Below the pieces are notes generated by a model. That model was not told where the DNA came from and did no database searches. It worked only from the letters and a program-made list of their open reading frames with translations. The translations under genes and the position numbers were made by a program. Below, piece by piece: positions 1 through 8,852 of a stretch of DNA of 64,000 bases; position 1 is the first letter of the stretch; each line of letters begins with the position of its first letter. Source of the stretch: Neomelitea salexigens DSM 19753 (GTDB lineage Bacteria > Pseudomonadota > Gammaproteobacteria > Pseudomonadales > Spongiibacteraceae); contig NZ_AULP01000008.1 of NCBI RefSeq assembly GCF_000422345.1, positions 1-64,000 of the forward strand, in the 5' to 3' direction.

Positions 1-2
1 AG

Positions 3-305
3 GGCAGCCAATACACAAGCCATGACTGGAGCGAGTTTCTCAGAGAGCATGGCTTGGAGGGGAGCATGAGCCGCCGAGGCAACTGCCACGACAACGCGGT
101 TGCGGAAAGCTTCTTCCAGTTACTAAAGCGAGAACGAATAAAGCGCAAAATATACGCGACACGAGATGCAGCAAGGAGCGATATATTTGATTACATCGAG
201 ATGTTCTACAACACAAAACGACAGCATGGTTCCAACAATGGGCTGTCGCCTGTAGATTATGAGCGTCAGTATTTAAAAGAGGCTGAAAAGCGTCTAGTGA
301 ACTAG
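3..305 (+). CDS. IS3-family transposase OrfB, C-terminal part (cut by window edge)
   Basis: The open frame runs from the window edge and encodes about 100 residues of the DDE (rve) integrase core. It begins with GSQYTSHDW, then MSRRGNCHDNAVAESFF, whose glutamate is the third catalytic acid of the DDE triad. The family-typical tail YNTKRQHGSNNGLSPVDYE follows. The two catalytic aspartates must lie upstream of the window. OrfB is normally made as an OrfAB fusion by programmed frameshifting and carries out strand transfer of the element. A TTG at 54 could start a short frame but is internal to the domain, so it is not the real start. Confidence 0.85.
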   Translation, partial: GSQYTSHDWSEFLREHGLEGSMSRRGNCHDNAVAESFFQLLKRERIKRKIYATRDAARSDIFDYIEMFYNTKRQHGSNNGLSPVDYERQYLKEAEKRLVN

Positions 306-315
306 TGGCGATTCA
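290..315 (+). repeat. Probable right terminal inverted repeat of the IS3-family element
   Basis: The 26 bases spanning the transposase stop read GCGTCTAG then TGAACTAGTGGCGATTCA. They resemble the right end of IS3-group elements, which finish in CA and often overlap the orfB stop. The matching left repeat lies outside the window, so the pairing cannot be checked here. Confidence 0.55.
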
Positions 316-390
316 GAGAAAGGTGACAAAAACGCGTCTTTCTACTCCCTGATCGAGCAGCCTACCCCACCGGTGGTGACCTTCTACTGA
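316..390 (+). pseudogene. Possible 3' remnant of a gene interrupted by the IS element
   Basis: Immediately after the inferred IS end, one frame stays open for 24 codons to a TGA at 388-390. It encodes a plausible protein tail ending SLIEQPTPPVVTFY. There is no start codon or ribosome site. The simplest reading is the C-terminus of a gene split by the insertion. I do not recognise the protein. A frame this short can also occur by chance, so confidence is low. Confidence 0.3.
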
Positions 391-534
391 CAGCCAAGAA
401 TCCTGTTTTTCAGAGCCATACCGACACCCTGAAAAACGTAAAACTGAAAATGGTGCCAAATGTACAACACCGGGGACCCCCATGGTTACTGTGTTTTTTA
501 GTTTTTTAAAATACTATGTTTTACGCTTTTTAGT

Positions 535-1080
535 GTGTCAGTGAATCAAACCTCAAAGCTGATAAACAGCCCCCGGTCAACATCGATCAGAGAGTGTTTT
601 ATGGAATTGGAACAGTACAACCTACAGCCTCAGGAACAGCTCGCAGTGAGCCTATACCTGAAGTCGATGAACAAGTCCCAAGCTGCCACCGATGCTGGCT
701 TTGCATCATCCGCTGTTTTCAATAAACCCTCGGTGAAGAGTGCCGTGGCTGAACAGCTAAGCAAACGAGCTGAACGAATGCGTGTTGGCGGTGACTGGGT
801 ATTGGTAGAATTAAGGCGAGTCTACGAACGCTGCATGCAAGTGGAGAAAATCCTGGATCGTGACGGCCACCCCACCGGTGAAATCAAATTCGACCCATCC
901 AACGCCCTGAAGGCGCTGGCGCTTATTGGTAAGCATGCTGACGTAAAGGCATTTGAGAGCGCCAATACCTCACACAATGACGAGATAGCCGCGCGACTGC
1001 GCCGAGCTAGGCAGCGAACACAAGAACGATCAATTAACAATCACCATGAAGAGGAAGGGTCAGGAGTGAGCTTCCTATAG
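535..1080 (+). CDS. Phage terminase small subunit-like protein
   Basis: The 181-residue product resembles small terminase subunits, which bind phage DNA at the packaging site and hand it to the large subunit. The N-terminal half has the family's helix-turn-helix pattern (LYLKSMNKSQAATDAGF). A conserved-looking central helix follows (VLVELRRVYERCMQ), then a segment ending ALKALALIGKHADV, typical of Terminase_2-type proteins. The tail is basic (RLRRARQRTQER). The annotated start is GTG. An ATG at 601 would remove 22 poorly conserved residues and may be the true start. No large terminase or other packaging gene follows; the next gene points the other way. This fits a satellite or a decayed prophage. 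Confidence 0.65.
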   Translation: MSVNQTSKLINSPRSTSIRECFMELEQYNLQPQEQLAVSLYLKSMNKSQAATDAGFASSAVFNKPSVKSAVAEQLSKRAERMRVGGDWVLVELRRVYERCMQVEKILDRDGHPTGEIKFDPSNALKALALIGKHADVKAFESANTSHNDEIAARLRRARQRTQERSINNHHEEEGSGVSFL

Positions 1081-1113
1081 CTGTATCGGCTCCTGACGAA
1101 AATTTCCGACACT

Positions 1114-1596
1114 TCAATTTTCCCACACTTGATTGACGGTTTCCGCCGCATCGCGAAAAATAGAGCCAGACAACGGTGGGCAACCCTCTGAGTAACCACT
1201 GCCACTGAATGAGGCGAGAGTCTTATTCTCCGCGACGTCGACCAAGTCCACTACTATGTAGTTGAATTTATAACCACCACCAAAGCACCGGTTTGCCTCG
1301 CCATAAAAAGTCGAACCTTCAACCCTAACAATATATCGAGTGGCCGCGCTATTGTATAAGTTTGTTTTATCCTCCGAGACCTTATCAAAAGTCTGATGCT
1401 GGCTAGCCCATCGCAACACAGTGAACCCCCTTCTTTTCAGCTGATGCTCAATTTTGAGCACCCAAGGTGATCGCGGCCCATGGAGTGCTACTTCCTTCGG
1501 ACCTGTAATCTTTGTATTGTGATCGACATATATATCCGTGTGACTACAGGCTGAAAGAAATACAGCTGCTATCAGAATTACAATCGTTCCCCTCAT
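1114..1596 (-). CDS. Predicted lipoprotein of unknown function
   Basis: The product has 160 residues. Residues 1-17 form a short signal sequence with a hydrophobic core and the lipobox LSAC, so Cys17 should be lipidated and the protein anchored in the outer or inner membrane. The mature part has no motif I recognise. It looks like a compact mixed alpha/beta domain with two cysteines (CFGGGY and EGCPPL) that might form a disulfide. It sits between the terminase-like gene and the integrase operon. Exported lipoproteins are common cargo of prophages and islands, but I see nothing that fixes a role. Confidence 0.6.
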   Translation of the reverse strand: MRGTIVILIAAVFLSACSHTDIYVDHNTKITGPKEVALHGPRSPWVLKIEHQLKRRGFTVLRWASQHQTFDKVSEDKTNLYNSAATRYIVRVEGSTFYGEANRCFGGGYKFNYIVVDLVDVAENKTLASFSGSGYSEGCPPLSGSIFRDAAETVNQVWEN

Positions 1597-1641
1597 AAGT
1601 AAGTCCCTTTTCGTCTGCGTTAATTATCAACAAGTACAATG

Positions 1642-1938
1642 CTATTCCGGCTTTCGGCCAGGATATAAGGAAACTACGACCTCTTCGCGGTACTTGGCTA
1701 TCAATTCGTCCCGTCGGCGCCTACGCTGCGACAGGTTGCGAATATGCCTCGTAGCGAAGTTAGCTCGCGCCTCCGGTAAGTCAAACTCAGGGTCGTAAGC
1801 GTCCTTTGGCAGGCTCTTCACCGTAGTAACGCGGGACTTGGCCAGTAAATCCTTCACCCTTACTCGCGGGACGACGAAATGCTCCCAGTCATCATCACCC
1901 GTTATCTTGAAACCCTTTGGGTCATCATCATTTGCCAT
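1642..1938 (-). CDS. Hypothetical small protein, last gene of the integrase operon
   Basis: The 98-residue protein has an acidic N-terminus (MANDDD, GDDDWEHF) and a strongly basic stretch near residue 73 (QRRRRRDELIAKY). It has no signal peptide or membrane segment. Its ATG lies two bases after the stop of the upstream 214-residue gene, which argues for translation from the same message. I do not recognise the family. The charge layout is compatible with a small nucleic-acid-binding or partner protein, but that is only a guess. Confidence 0.5.
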   Translation of the reverse strand: MANDDDPKGFKITGDDDWEHFVVPRVRVKDLLAKSRVTTVKSLPKDAYDPEFDLPEARANFATRHIRNLSQRRRRRDELIAKYREEVVVSLYPGRKPE

Positions 1939-1940
1939 AA

Positions 1941-2585
1941 CTACGCCTCCGCCTCCTGTAATAGCCTTTCAACCCTTTTATCAATTGCGCCCTTAGTCAA
2001 ATTACGTCGCAAAATGTCGCCTGCAGCCTCACTAGACCAATTAACTATTACCGTATTTCGCTCCTTACCAATACTATCAATAACACCATCGTCTAGATCT
2101 GAGCCAGGGAGCTGCAAAAATACCTGATTTTTTATAACGGGGGGATCTTCACTCTGGACTTTCCCAATAATCTCTTTGATGATCGCATCAAGATCTGCAG
2201 AGTACCCTTTCCGCTTACTACCCCCTTTAAAACTTCTATCCCGGTGTGACTGAAGTGCCAATAACCAATTAGCATACCGATTCAATTCCTGCCCAGCTTC
2301 TGGCCCGGGACTGGGGTCTTTTTTGATCTTCTGACAAATAGCCCAAAGTCTACAAGCTACCCATATCGATCTATTTCGGTAAGTCAACTTATCGAAGTCC
2401 TTCACTGACGCACCAGTAGTACCCATCAATCCGCCGAATGAGCCATAATCACTCCCCATCAAAAGCTTACCCCTGGCGTGCTCCAAATAAGGCCTTGCCT
2501 CACCTTCAGCAGTAGCTACATCAGCCATGAGCATTTTTCTGCGCGCTTCCGTGATATCTTTCTTAACGTCGTATTTCTCATCCAT
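1941..2585 (-). CDS. Hypothetical protein translationally coupled to the integrase gene
   Basis: This 214-residue soluble-looking protein starts 8 bases inside the end of the integrase gene. The overlap suggests coupled translation and a shared message. The N-terminal third is helical and charged (ITEARRKMLMADVATAEGEA). The middle holds an aromatic segment (RNRSIWVACRLWAICQ) and a basic patch (SFKGGSKRKGY). The C-terminus is helical (IDKRVERLLQEAEA). There is no signal peptide, clear catalytic motif or family I can name. Its place directly after an integrase suggests a role in the element's own biology or as cargo. Confidence 0.55.
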   Translation of the reverse strand: MDEKYDVKKDITEARRKMLMADVATAEGEARPYLEHARGKLLMGSDYGSFGGLMGTTGASVKDFDKLTYRNRSIWVACRLWAICQKIKKDPSPGPEAGQELNRYANWLLALQSHRDRSFKGGSKRKGYSADLDAIIKEIIGKVQSEDPPVIKNQVFLQLPGSDLDDGVIDSIGKERNTVIVNWSSEAAGDILRRNLTKGAIDKRVERLLQEAEA

Positions 2586-3810
2586 GGCTGCGCGCCCCTA
2601 TTGCGACAATGTCAGTGCCATCACGTAAAGCATCCAGATGATCAGCCCATGACTGCATCATCCTGGTACGCTCGGCGAGATACTCTGATCTGTTGTAAGC
2701 CCTTGAGGTAGCTGTACCGACTAGATGAGCTAGCTGGGTTTCTATCACATCATGATGCCAACCCCTCTCGTGCAGGATCGTTGAAGCAGTACTCCTGAAA
2801 CCATGTGCCGATACCACATCAGCAGCGTAGCCCAAGCTACGCAACCGGTTCGTCATGACATTTTTGCTAATCGGCTTATCGCTATTGGACAGACTGGGGA
2901 AAACATACCAAGAGTAACTGGTTACTTTTTGAATAGCTTGCAACTGCTCGAGAACCTGATCCGCTAATGGCACAAGGTGATCACGGCTACGCTTCATTTC
3001 TTCAGCAGGAATGACCAACAACTTTTGATCGAAATCGATATATTCCCACTTGAGGCATCTTATTTCTTTAGGCCTTAGGAACAATCGAGGAATCAGTTTC
3101 AACGCCTCTACGGTGCAAAAACTACCTGAGTCGGTTTGATCAATGTCTCGAATGAGCTGACCCAAAGCTATTGAAGTAGTGATGGCTGCTCGGTGCGTCA
3201 CTTTTGGCATTGGATTCAGAACATCACCGAGGGGTAAACCCTGAGCGGGATTGCTACGCGTGTAGCGGTGAGCCAGTGCATACCCAAATATGCGATTGAT
3301 AAGCGATAGAATGACTGGAGCCGCGCGCCGTTTACCCGAGGCTTCTAGCGACAGCATTAACTCGGTGATATGACCTTGATCAATGACATCCACCGGCAGC
3401 TTAGCCAGCGGCTTCATATCAACGGTAATCCAGCGATTTATCTTTCTAGCGTGGTCGGCGGACCATGATGACTTTTGTCGCCCCCACCAAACTAGAGCAA
3501 CGGCTCCAAAGACACGTTCACCTGTGGTTGAAACGCGCTTCCTCGCACGCCGCTCTTCCGCAGGGTTGATACCCTGCACTAGCTGAGCACGAGCGCGTGC
3601 AGCCATGTTTCGAGCTTCAACTAGGGGTATCGTTGGGTATCTGCCGAAGGCGAGTTCTTGATATGTACCGGAGAACCGATATCGAAACCGCCACAGCTTC
3701 GAACCATTGTTTTTTACTAATAAAAACAGTCCGTTACCATCAGATTTCTTACATAGCTTTTGACTTTTTGGGCAGGACGCCCGCTTTACTTCAAGCGCTG
3801 TGAGGCTCAT
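2578..3810 (-). CDS. P4-type tyrosine recombinase (site-specific integrase)
   Basis: The protein catalyses integration and excision of the island by tyrosine-mediated strand exchange. The N-terminal DUF4102-like arm-binding domain is visible (GLFLLVKNNGSKLWRFRYR, then LAFGRYPTIPLVEAR). The catalytic domain carries Arg249 (LFLRPKEIR), HGFRSTAS (His339 and Arg342), His365 in LAHLVG, and the nucleophile Tyr375 in SRAYNRSEY (numbering from an ATG three codons upstream at 3819). All core residues are present, so the enzyme looks intact at about 410 residues, the normal length. I chose the ATG at 3810 because GGAAGAA precedes it; the ATG at 3819 has no clear ribosome site. No tRNA target is visible beside it. 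Confidence 0.92.
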   Translation of the reverse strand: MSLTALEVKRASCPKSQKLCKKSDGNGLFLLVKNNGSKLWRFRYRFSGTYQELAFGRYPTIPLVEARNMAARARAQLVQGINPAEERRARKRVSTTGERVFGAVALVWWGRQKSSWSADHARKINRWITVDMKPLAKLPVDVIDQGHITELMLSLEASGKRRAAPVILSLINRIFGYALAHRYTRSNPAQGLPLGDVLNPMPKVTHRAAITTSIALGQLIRDIDQTDSGSFCTVEALKLIPRLFLRPKEIRCLKWEYIDFDQKLLVIPAEEMKRSRDHLVPLADQVLEQLQAIQKVTSYSWYVFPSLSNSDKPISKNVMTNRLRSLGYAADVVSAHGFRSTASTILHERGWHHDVIETQLAHLVGTATSRAYNRSEYLAERTRMMQSWADHLDALRDGTDIVAIGARSHG

Positions 3811-3820
3811 TTCTTCCATC

Positions 3821-3900
3821 CAAGTAGGGGTATTATCAAGGGTATAGCGATGGAAAAAAGGTGATTTGATTGGTTGCCCAATCGAAGTAACCCCTACTTG
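3821..3900. repeat. 11-bp inverted repeat pair upstream of the integrase gene
   Basis: CAAGTAGGGGT at 3821-3831 is matched perfectly and inversely by ACCCCTACTTG at 3890-3900. A second imperfect pair is interleaved with it: GGTATAGCGATGG at 3841-3853 and CCATCGATACC at 3904-3914. The arrangement lies between the integrase start and the groEL terminator. That is where operators for integrase expression, or arm and core sites of an attachment site, would be expected. Function is inferred from position only. Confidence 0.5.
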
Positions 3901-3961
3901 TACCCATCGATACCTGCGTTTTACTGCACCATTATGCTACGTCCTGCATTCGAAAGGCAAT

Positions 3962-3993
3962 AAAAAAGCCCGCAAACACTAGGCTTGCGGGCC
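3962..3993 (-). terminator. Rho-independent terminator of groES-groEL
   Basis: On the minus strand GCCCGCAA (3992-3985) pairs perfectly with TTGCGGGC (3975-3968) across a nine-base loop. A run of six T follows (complement of the A run 3962-3967). It begins 34 bases after the groEL stop and is a textbook intrinsic terminator. It also separates the chaperonin operon from the integrase island. Confidence 0.9.
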
Positions 3994-4026
3994 TTCTTGA
4001 CACTTACTGGGACTATGTCAGGACGC

Positions 4027-5688
<1,662 letters not shown>

Positions 5689-5722
5689 CTACTAATTCGT
5701 TGATTCAATTGAGTGCTAAAAA

Positions 5723-6013
5723 TTAGCCTTCGATAACGCCGAAAATTTCAGACTCACCGAGAACAATCAGCTCTTCACCGTCAACTTTAACGGCGTTGCC
5801 AGAGTACTGACCGAAGATCACGCGATCGCCAACCTTGACACCAACAGGGCGCAACTCGCCGTTTTCCAGCAGTTTGCCCTCGCCTACCGCCAATACTTCA
5901 CCTTGATTCGGCTTCTCTTTGGCAGAACCTGGCAAAACAATACCACCGGCGCTGGTCTGCTCCTCTTCGCTACGACGAACCACTACACGGTCGTATAAGG
6001 GACGAATTTTCAT
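5723..6013 (-). CDS. groES: Co-chaperonin GroES, 10 kDa subunit
   Basis: GroES caps the GroEL ring and closes the folding chamber. The sequence is the standard single domain. It starts [12 protein letters not shown], has the mobile loop around [15 protein letters not shown] that binds GroEL, and ends in the family's beta-strand region. I chose the ATG at 6013 (96 residues). A TTG at 6022 would add three residues but lies only two bases after the ribosome site GGAG, while the ATG is ten bases away and gives the family's usual N-terminus. It is first in the operon with groEL, behind a sigma-32 promoter. Confidence 0.98.
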   Translation of the reverse strand: MKIRPLYDRVVVRRSEEEQTSAGGIVLPGSAKEKPNQGEVLAVGEGKLLENGELRPVGVKVGDRVIFGQYSGNAVKVDGEELIVLGESEIFGVIEG

Positions 6014-6180
6014 CTTGATCAATCTCCATTAAACCAATGAACAGATTTTTATTTGACCGGACACTCCGGCGCCACCATGTAGACAACTTCTACTTGGCGA
6101 CCTCCCTTTCACACGGATCGGGAATCATCAGGTTTCCCATCGCGCAGACTGGACAACCAGTCACCGTGGGCTGCTCTGGT

Positions 6181-6210
6181 AATTGGGGGCGGGAAAATAC
6201 TTTTCAAGGG
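6181..6210 (-). promoter_or_regulatory. Sigma-32 heat-shock promoter of groES-groEL
   Basis: On the minus strand CCCTTGAAA (6210-6202) is followed 13 bases later by CCCCAATT (6188-6181). This is close to the sigma-32 consensus of CTTGAAA and CCCCATNT with a spacer of 13-15 bases. Transcription would start near 6172 and leave a leader of about 160 bases before groES. A small hairpin (GACTGG/CCAGTC, 6147-6162) lies in that leader. No CIRCE element is seen. Confidence 0.85.
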
Positions 6211-6226
6211 CCGAATGCGAAATTTT

Positions 6227-6697
6227 TTAGTCTTCTTTTCGGTATTCGCCTTCGATGGTGATATGGCCAGACTCGCGACGCCCTTCGGCGTCCGAAGAAT
6301 TGCCGCGCGGGCCGCCACTGGCGCTGAAGCCACCGGCCTGCATCTGGATAACGCCACGGCGCAGTAACTGATCAATAACCGCGTTGCGCAGCGGGCGAAT
6401 CAGGCAGACAAAGCCCACCGCATCAGTGATAAAGCCCGGTGTGAGCAGCAACGCACCACCGACTGCCAACATCAGGCCCTCGAGTATCTCTCTGGCGGGC
6501 AACTCACCGTGATCCAGGCGCTGGCGCGCACGCAATAACGTAGACACACCCTGCTGGCGCAGCAAGGTGGCGCCAATTAACGCGGTTAGCAATACACAAG
6601 CGATCGTAGGCAAGGCGCCGATCAGCCCCCCAACCTCGATAAGCAGCCACATTTCCAAAATGGGGGCGATGACAAAAATACTAAATAGGGCTCTCAT
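6227..6697 (-). CDS. fxsA: FxsA family cytoplasmic-membrane protein
   Basis: FxsA is a small inner-membrane protein whose overproduction in E. coli relieves F-plasmid exclusion of phage T7; its ordinary role is unclear. From the ATG at 6697 the product is about 156 residues, the normal family length. It opens with the characteristic MRALFSIFVIAPILEMWLLI, has further hydrophobic segments, and keeps the conserved LLLTPGFITDAVGF region. The C-terminal 40 residues are polar and probably cytoplasmic. An upstream in-frame start at 6790 would add 31 residues not seen in the family. Its place just upstream of groES is common in gammaproteobacteria. Confidence 0.9.
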   Translation of the reverse strand: MRALFSIFVIAPILEMWLLIEVGGLIGALPTIACVLLTALIGATLLRQQGVSTLLRARQRLDHGELPAREILEGLMLAVGGALLLTPGFITDAVGFVCLIRPLRNAVIDQLLRRGVIQMQAGGFSASGGPRGNSSDAEGRRESGHITIEGEYRKED

Positions 6698-6845
6698 AGT
6701 TATGCTGACCTGATGAATCAAAAATGGTGCCGTCTTTAGCCCCAATAAAAGAAAAAAAACCAAAGCGCCTAGTGCCCGCCTTGCTGACAACTTATTATGT
6801 CAGCAACGCCACTGCGACCTCTACCACCTTTGAGAGCTCAGCCCT

Positions 6846-7859
6846 ATGCACCTCGCTCGCGCCGCCTTATTCCTGCTGCTAACCCTATATATTTCAAAAA
6901 CTTACGCAGCACCTTCGGATGCACCAACTCCGGCGATGGATATGGAAGAATGTCTATCGCTGGCCACCCAGAGCGCCTCCGACGAGATCACACTCGGCCA
7001 GTTGCGCGAGCAGTGCCAACAGCGCCTTCAAGGCCCCGATGCTGCCGAAGCGCATATTCGCAAACAAAATAAGGGCGTTGTCGAAGAGCGCGTTGCATTA
7101 GAGCGCTTCACCGATGATAACCCCTTTGTCCTCACTCCCCACCGCGCCAATTACTTACTTCCCCTGTCCTGGCGCGACGATAGCGCCGATTACAGCTCAT
7201 CCCTGCCGATCAAAGAAGAGAATATCGACAGCGTGGAGATGGAGTTCCAGCTCAGCGTGAAAGTACATATCGCCAAAGGAATTCTCGGGGGCGGTATTCT
7301 CAGCGGCGCCTATACCAACCGCTCCTTCTGGCAGGCCTACAATAAAGAGTTTTCTGCGCCATTTCGCGAAACCAACCACGAGCCCGAGCTCATTCTCAGT
7401 TACAGCAACGACTGGCAATGGAAGGGGGTTCGCAATGTAGGTAACCAGCTAATTTTCAACCATCAGTCCAACGGACGCGGCGAGCCGTTATCGCGCAGCT
7501 GGAATCGCATCATGCTCAATATGGTATTTGAGCACGACCGTTTCGCGATGACCTTTAAACCCTGGTACCGCATCCCCGAGGCCGCCGATGACGACGACAA
7601 CCGAGACATCGAATTTTATCTCGGCCACTTTGAGTGGATGGGCTTCTATCAGTGGAAAGACCGCACACTAAGCGTCATGCTGCGCAACAACTTGCGCAGC
7701 GACAATCGTGGTGCGGTTGAAATCGGCTGGAGCTTTCCGATTAGTTCCAAGATCAAAGCTTATGTAAAATACTTTAATGGTTATGGCGAAAGCCTGATCG
7801 AATACAATAACTCGCTGCAGAGCGTCGGTTTTGGCGTGCTGATCAGCGATTGGCTGTAA
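6846..7859 (+). CDS. pldA: Outer membrane phospholipase A (OMPLA)
   Basis: OMPLA is an outer-membrane beta-barrel that hydrolyses phospholipids when they reach the outer leaflet. The 337-residue precursor has a signal peptide ending near residue 21 (SKTYAA). A roughly 75-residue N-terminal extension of low similarity precedes the barrel. The catalytic signature is visible in NHQSNGRGEPLSRSWNR: His206, Ser208 and Asn220, with the same spacing as the E. coli triad. Alternating aromatic strands fill the remainder. It stands alone between fxsA (divergent) and the carbonic anhydrase gene. Calcium binding and dimerisation are known for the family but not shown here. Confidence 0.93.
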   Translation: MHLARAALFLLLTLYISKTYAAPSDAPTPAMDMEECLSLATQSASDEITLGQLREQCQQRLQGPDAAEAHIRKQNKGVVEERVALERFTDDNPFVLTPHRANYLLPLSWRDDSADYSSSLPIKEENIDSVEMEFQLSVKVHIAKGILGGGILSGAYTNRSFWQAYNKEFSAPFRETNHEPELILSYSNDWQWKGVRNVGNQLIFNHQSNGRGEPLSRSWNRIMLNMVFEHDRFAMTFKPWYRIPEAADDDDNRDIEFYLGHFEWMGFYQWKDRTLSVMLRNNLRSDNRGAVEIGWSFPISSKIKAYVKYFNGYGESLIEYNNSLQSVGFGVLISDWL

Positions 7860-7891
7860 CACTCGACAGAAAATACATATAAAGGTAGATA

Positions 7892-8536
7892 ATGATCAAT
7901 GCTCAGGAAGCGCTTGCGCGTTTAAAAGAAGGCAACACCCGCTTTGTTGAAAAGCTGACTGAAAACAAAGACTACATATCGAATAAAAAACCCGAGTTGG
8001 TTGAGGAGCAGAGCCCCTTCGCCATTATTTTGGGTTGCTCCGATGCGCGGGTTCCCGCTGAGATGGTGTTCGACCAAACACTGGGTGACCTGTTTGTTAT
8101 TCGCGTAGCCGGCAATGTTGTCGCCCCCTCCGGCATCGGCAGTGTTGAATTTGCCGCCCTTAATTTTGGTACGCCATTGGTTGTGGTGCTGGGCCACTCG
8201 CGCTGTGGCGCCGTCAAAGCCACAGTAGACGCACTAAGTGGCAACTCCAAAATCCCTACCTCCGCCCTACACTCCATTGTTAAGCGCGTGCGCCCAGCGG
8301 TGGAAACCCTGCTAGTCACCGAGCTAAAAGACAACCCCGAGGAGCTGGTTAAGCAGGCGGTACGCGCCAATGTACGTACCTCGGTAGAGCACCTTTGCAG
8401 CGGCTCATCCACACTGGAACAGCTGATTAGCGAAGGAAAGCTAATGGTGGTGGGCGCGGAATACTCGCTGGAAACCGGAAAGGTCGACTTCTTCTATGAA
8501 GACTACTGGGAGCGCATTCGCAACCTTGACGAATAA
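7892..8536 (+). CDS. Beta-class carbonic anhydrase
   Basis: The enzyme interconverts CO2 and bicarbonate with a zinc ion. The 214-residue product has the class-defining residues: Cys49, Asp51 and Arg53 in GCSDARVPAE, and His102 and Cys105 in LGHSRCGAVKA. These supply the zinc ligands and the Asp-Arg dyad. Its length is typical of the bacterial cytoplasmic forms. A weak AAGG precedes the ATG. Its end overlaps the possible start of the alkyltransferase-like gene downstream. Confidence 0.95.
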   Translation: MINAQEALARLKEGNTRFVEKLTENKDYISNKKPELVEEQSPFAIILGCSDARVPAEMVFDQTLGDLFVIRVAGNVVAPSGIGSVEFAALNFGTPLVVVLGHSRCGAVKATVDALSGNSKIPTSALHSIVKRVRPAVETLLVTELKDNPEELVKQAVRANVRTSVEHLCSGSSTLEQLISEGKLMVVGAEYSLETGKVDFFYEDYWERIRNLDE

Positions 8537-8852
8537 GTCCTCCGACCAGGCTCGGCGTCAGCTACTGCTGGCGCTGAGTCAGATCCCCTCTGGCCGCTTA
8601 TGCAGCTACGGCGAGCTCGCCCGCCAAGCAGGACTTCCCGGCCGGGCCCGCTGGGTTGGGCGCCAGCTCAGCCAACTTCCCGACAAGAACACCCTACCTT
8701 GGCACCGAGTTATCAATGCACAAGGAAAAATCAGTTTTCCGCACAACTCTGAGGCTTATCGTCGACAGCTCTCACGACTAATTGATGAAGGCAGTGCCTC
8801 ACCCGACGGCAAAATCGCGTGGCAGCGATGCCGGTGGCCTGATCAGCATTAA
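8496..8852 (+). CDS. Alkyltransferase-like protein (ATL, MGMT-related)
   Basis: This is the C-terminal DNA-binding fold of O6-alkylguanine-DNA alkyltransferase without alkyl transfer. The catalytic PCHR is replaced by PWHR (Trp69 in LPWHRVINAQG). ATL proteins bind O6-alkylguanine, flip the base, and flag the lesion to nucleotide excision repair. The winged-helix part is visible (GRLCSYGELARQAGLPGRARWVGRQL). The listed ATG lies 41 bases inside the carbonic anhydrase gene. A TTG at 8526 gives a start at LTNKSS and a shorter overlap, and is equally possible. The gene converges on the AmpG-type gene with a 4-base overlap. Confidence 0.88.
   Translation: MKTTGSAFATLTNKSSDQARRQLLLALSQIPSGRLCSYGELARQAGLPGRARWVGRQLSQLPDKNTLPWHRVINAQGKISFPHNSEAYRRQLSRLIDEGSASPDGKIAWQRCRWPDQH

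Larger units (their letters stand above)
1..315 (+). mobile_element. Right end of an IS3-family insertion sequence (left part outside the window)
   Basis: The window opens inside the second reading frame of an IS3-family element. Its stop codon is at 303-305. The sequence around the stop (290-315) ends in GGCGATTCA, with the terminal CA expected of IS3-family right ends. The element therefore probably ends at 315, and resident DNA resumes at 316. The left end and first frame are not visible, so I cannot say whether the copy is intact. The exact end is inferred from my recollection of IS3-group terminal repeats. Confidence 0.75.

Noticed and set aside
405-437. 9-base stem-loop (GTTTTTCAG/CTGAAAAAC) as a terminator or IS end
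   Set aside because: It is AT rich, has no T run after it, and lies beyond the more convincing IS end at 315.
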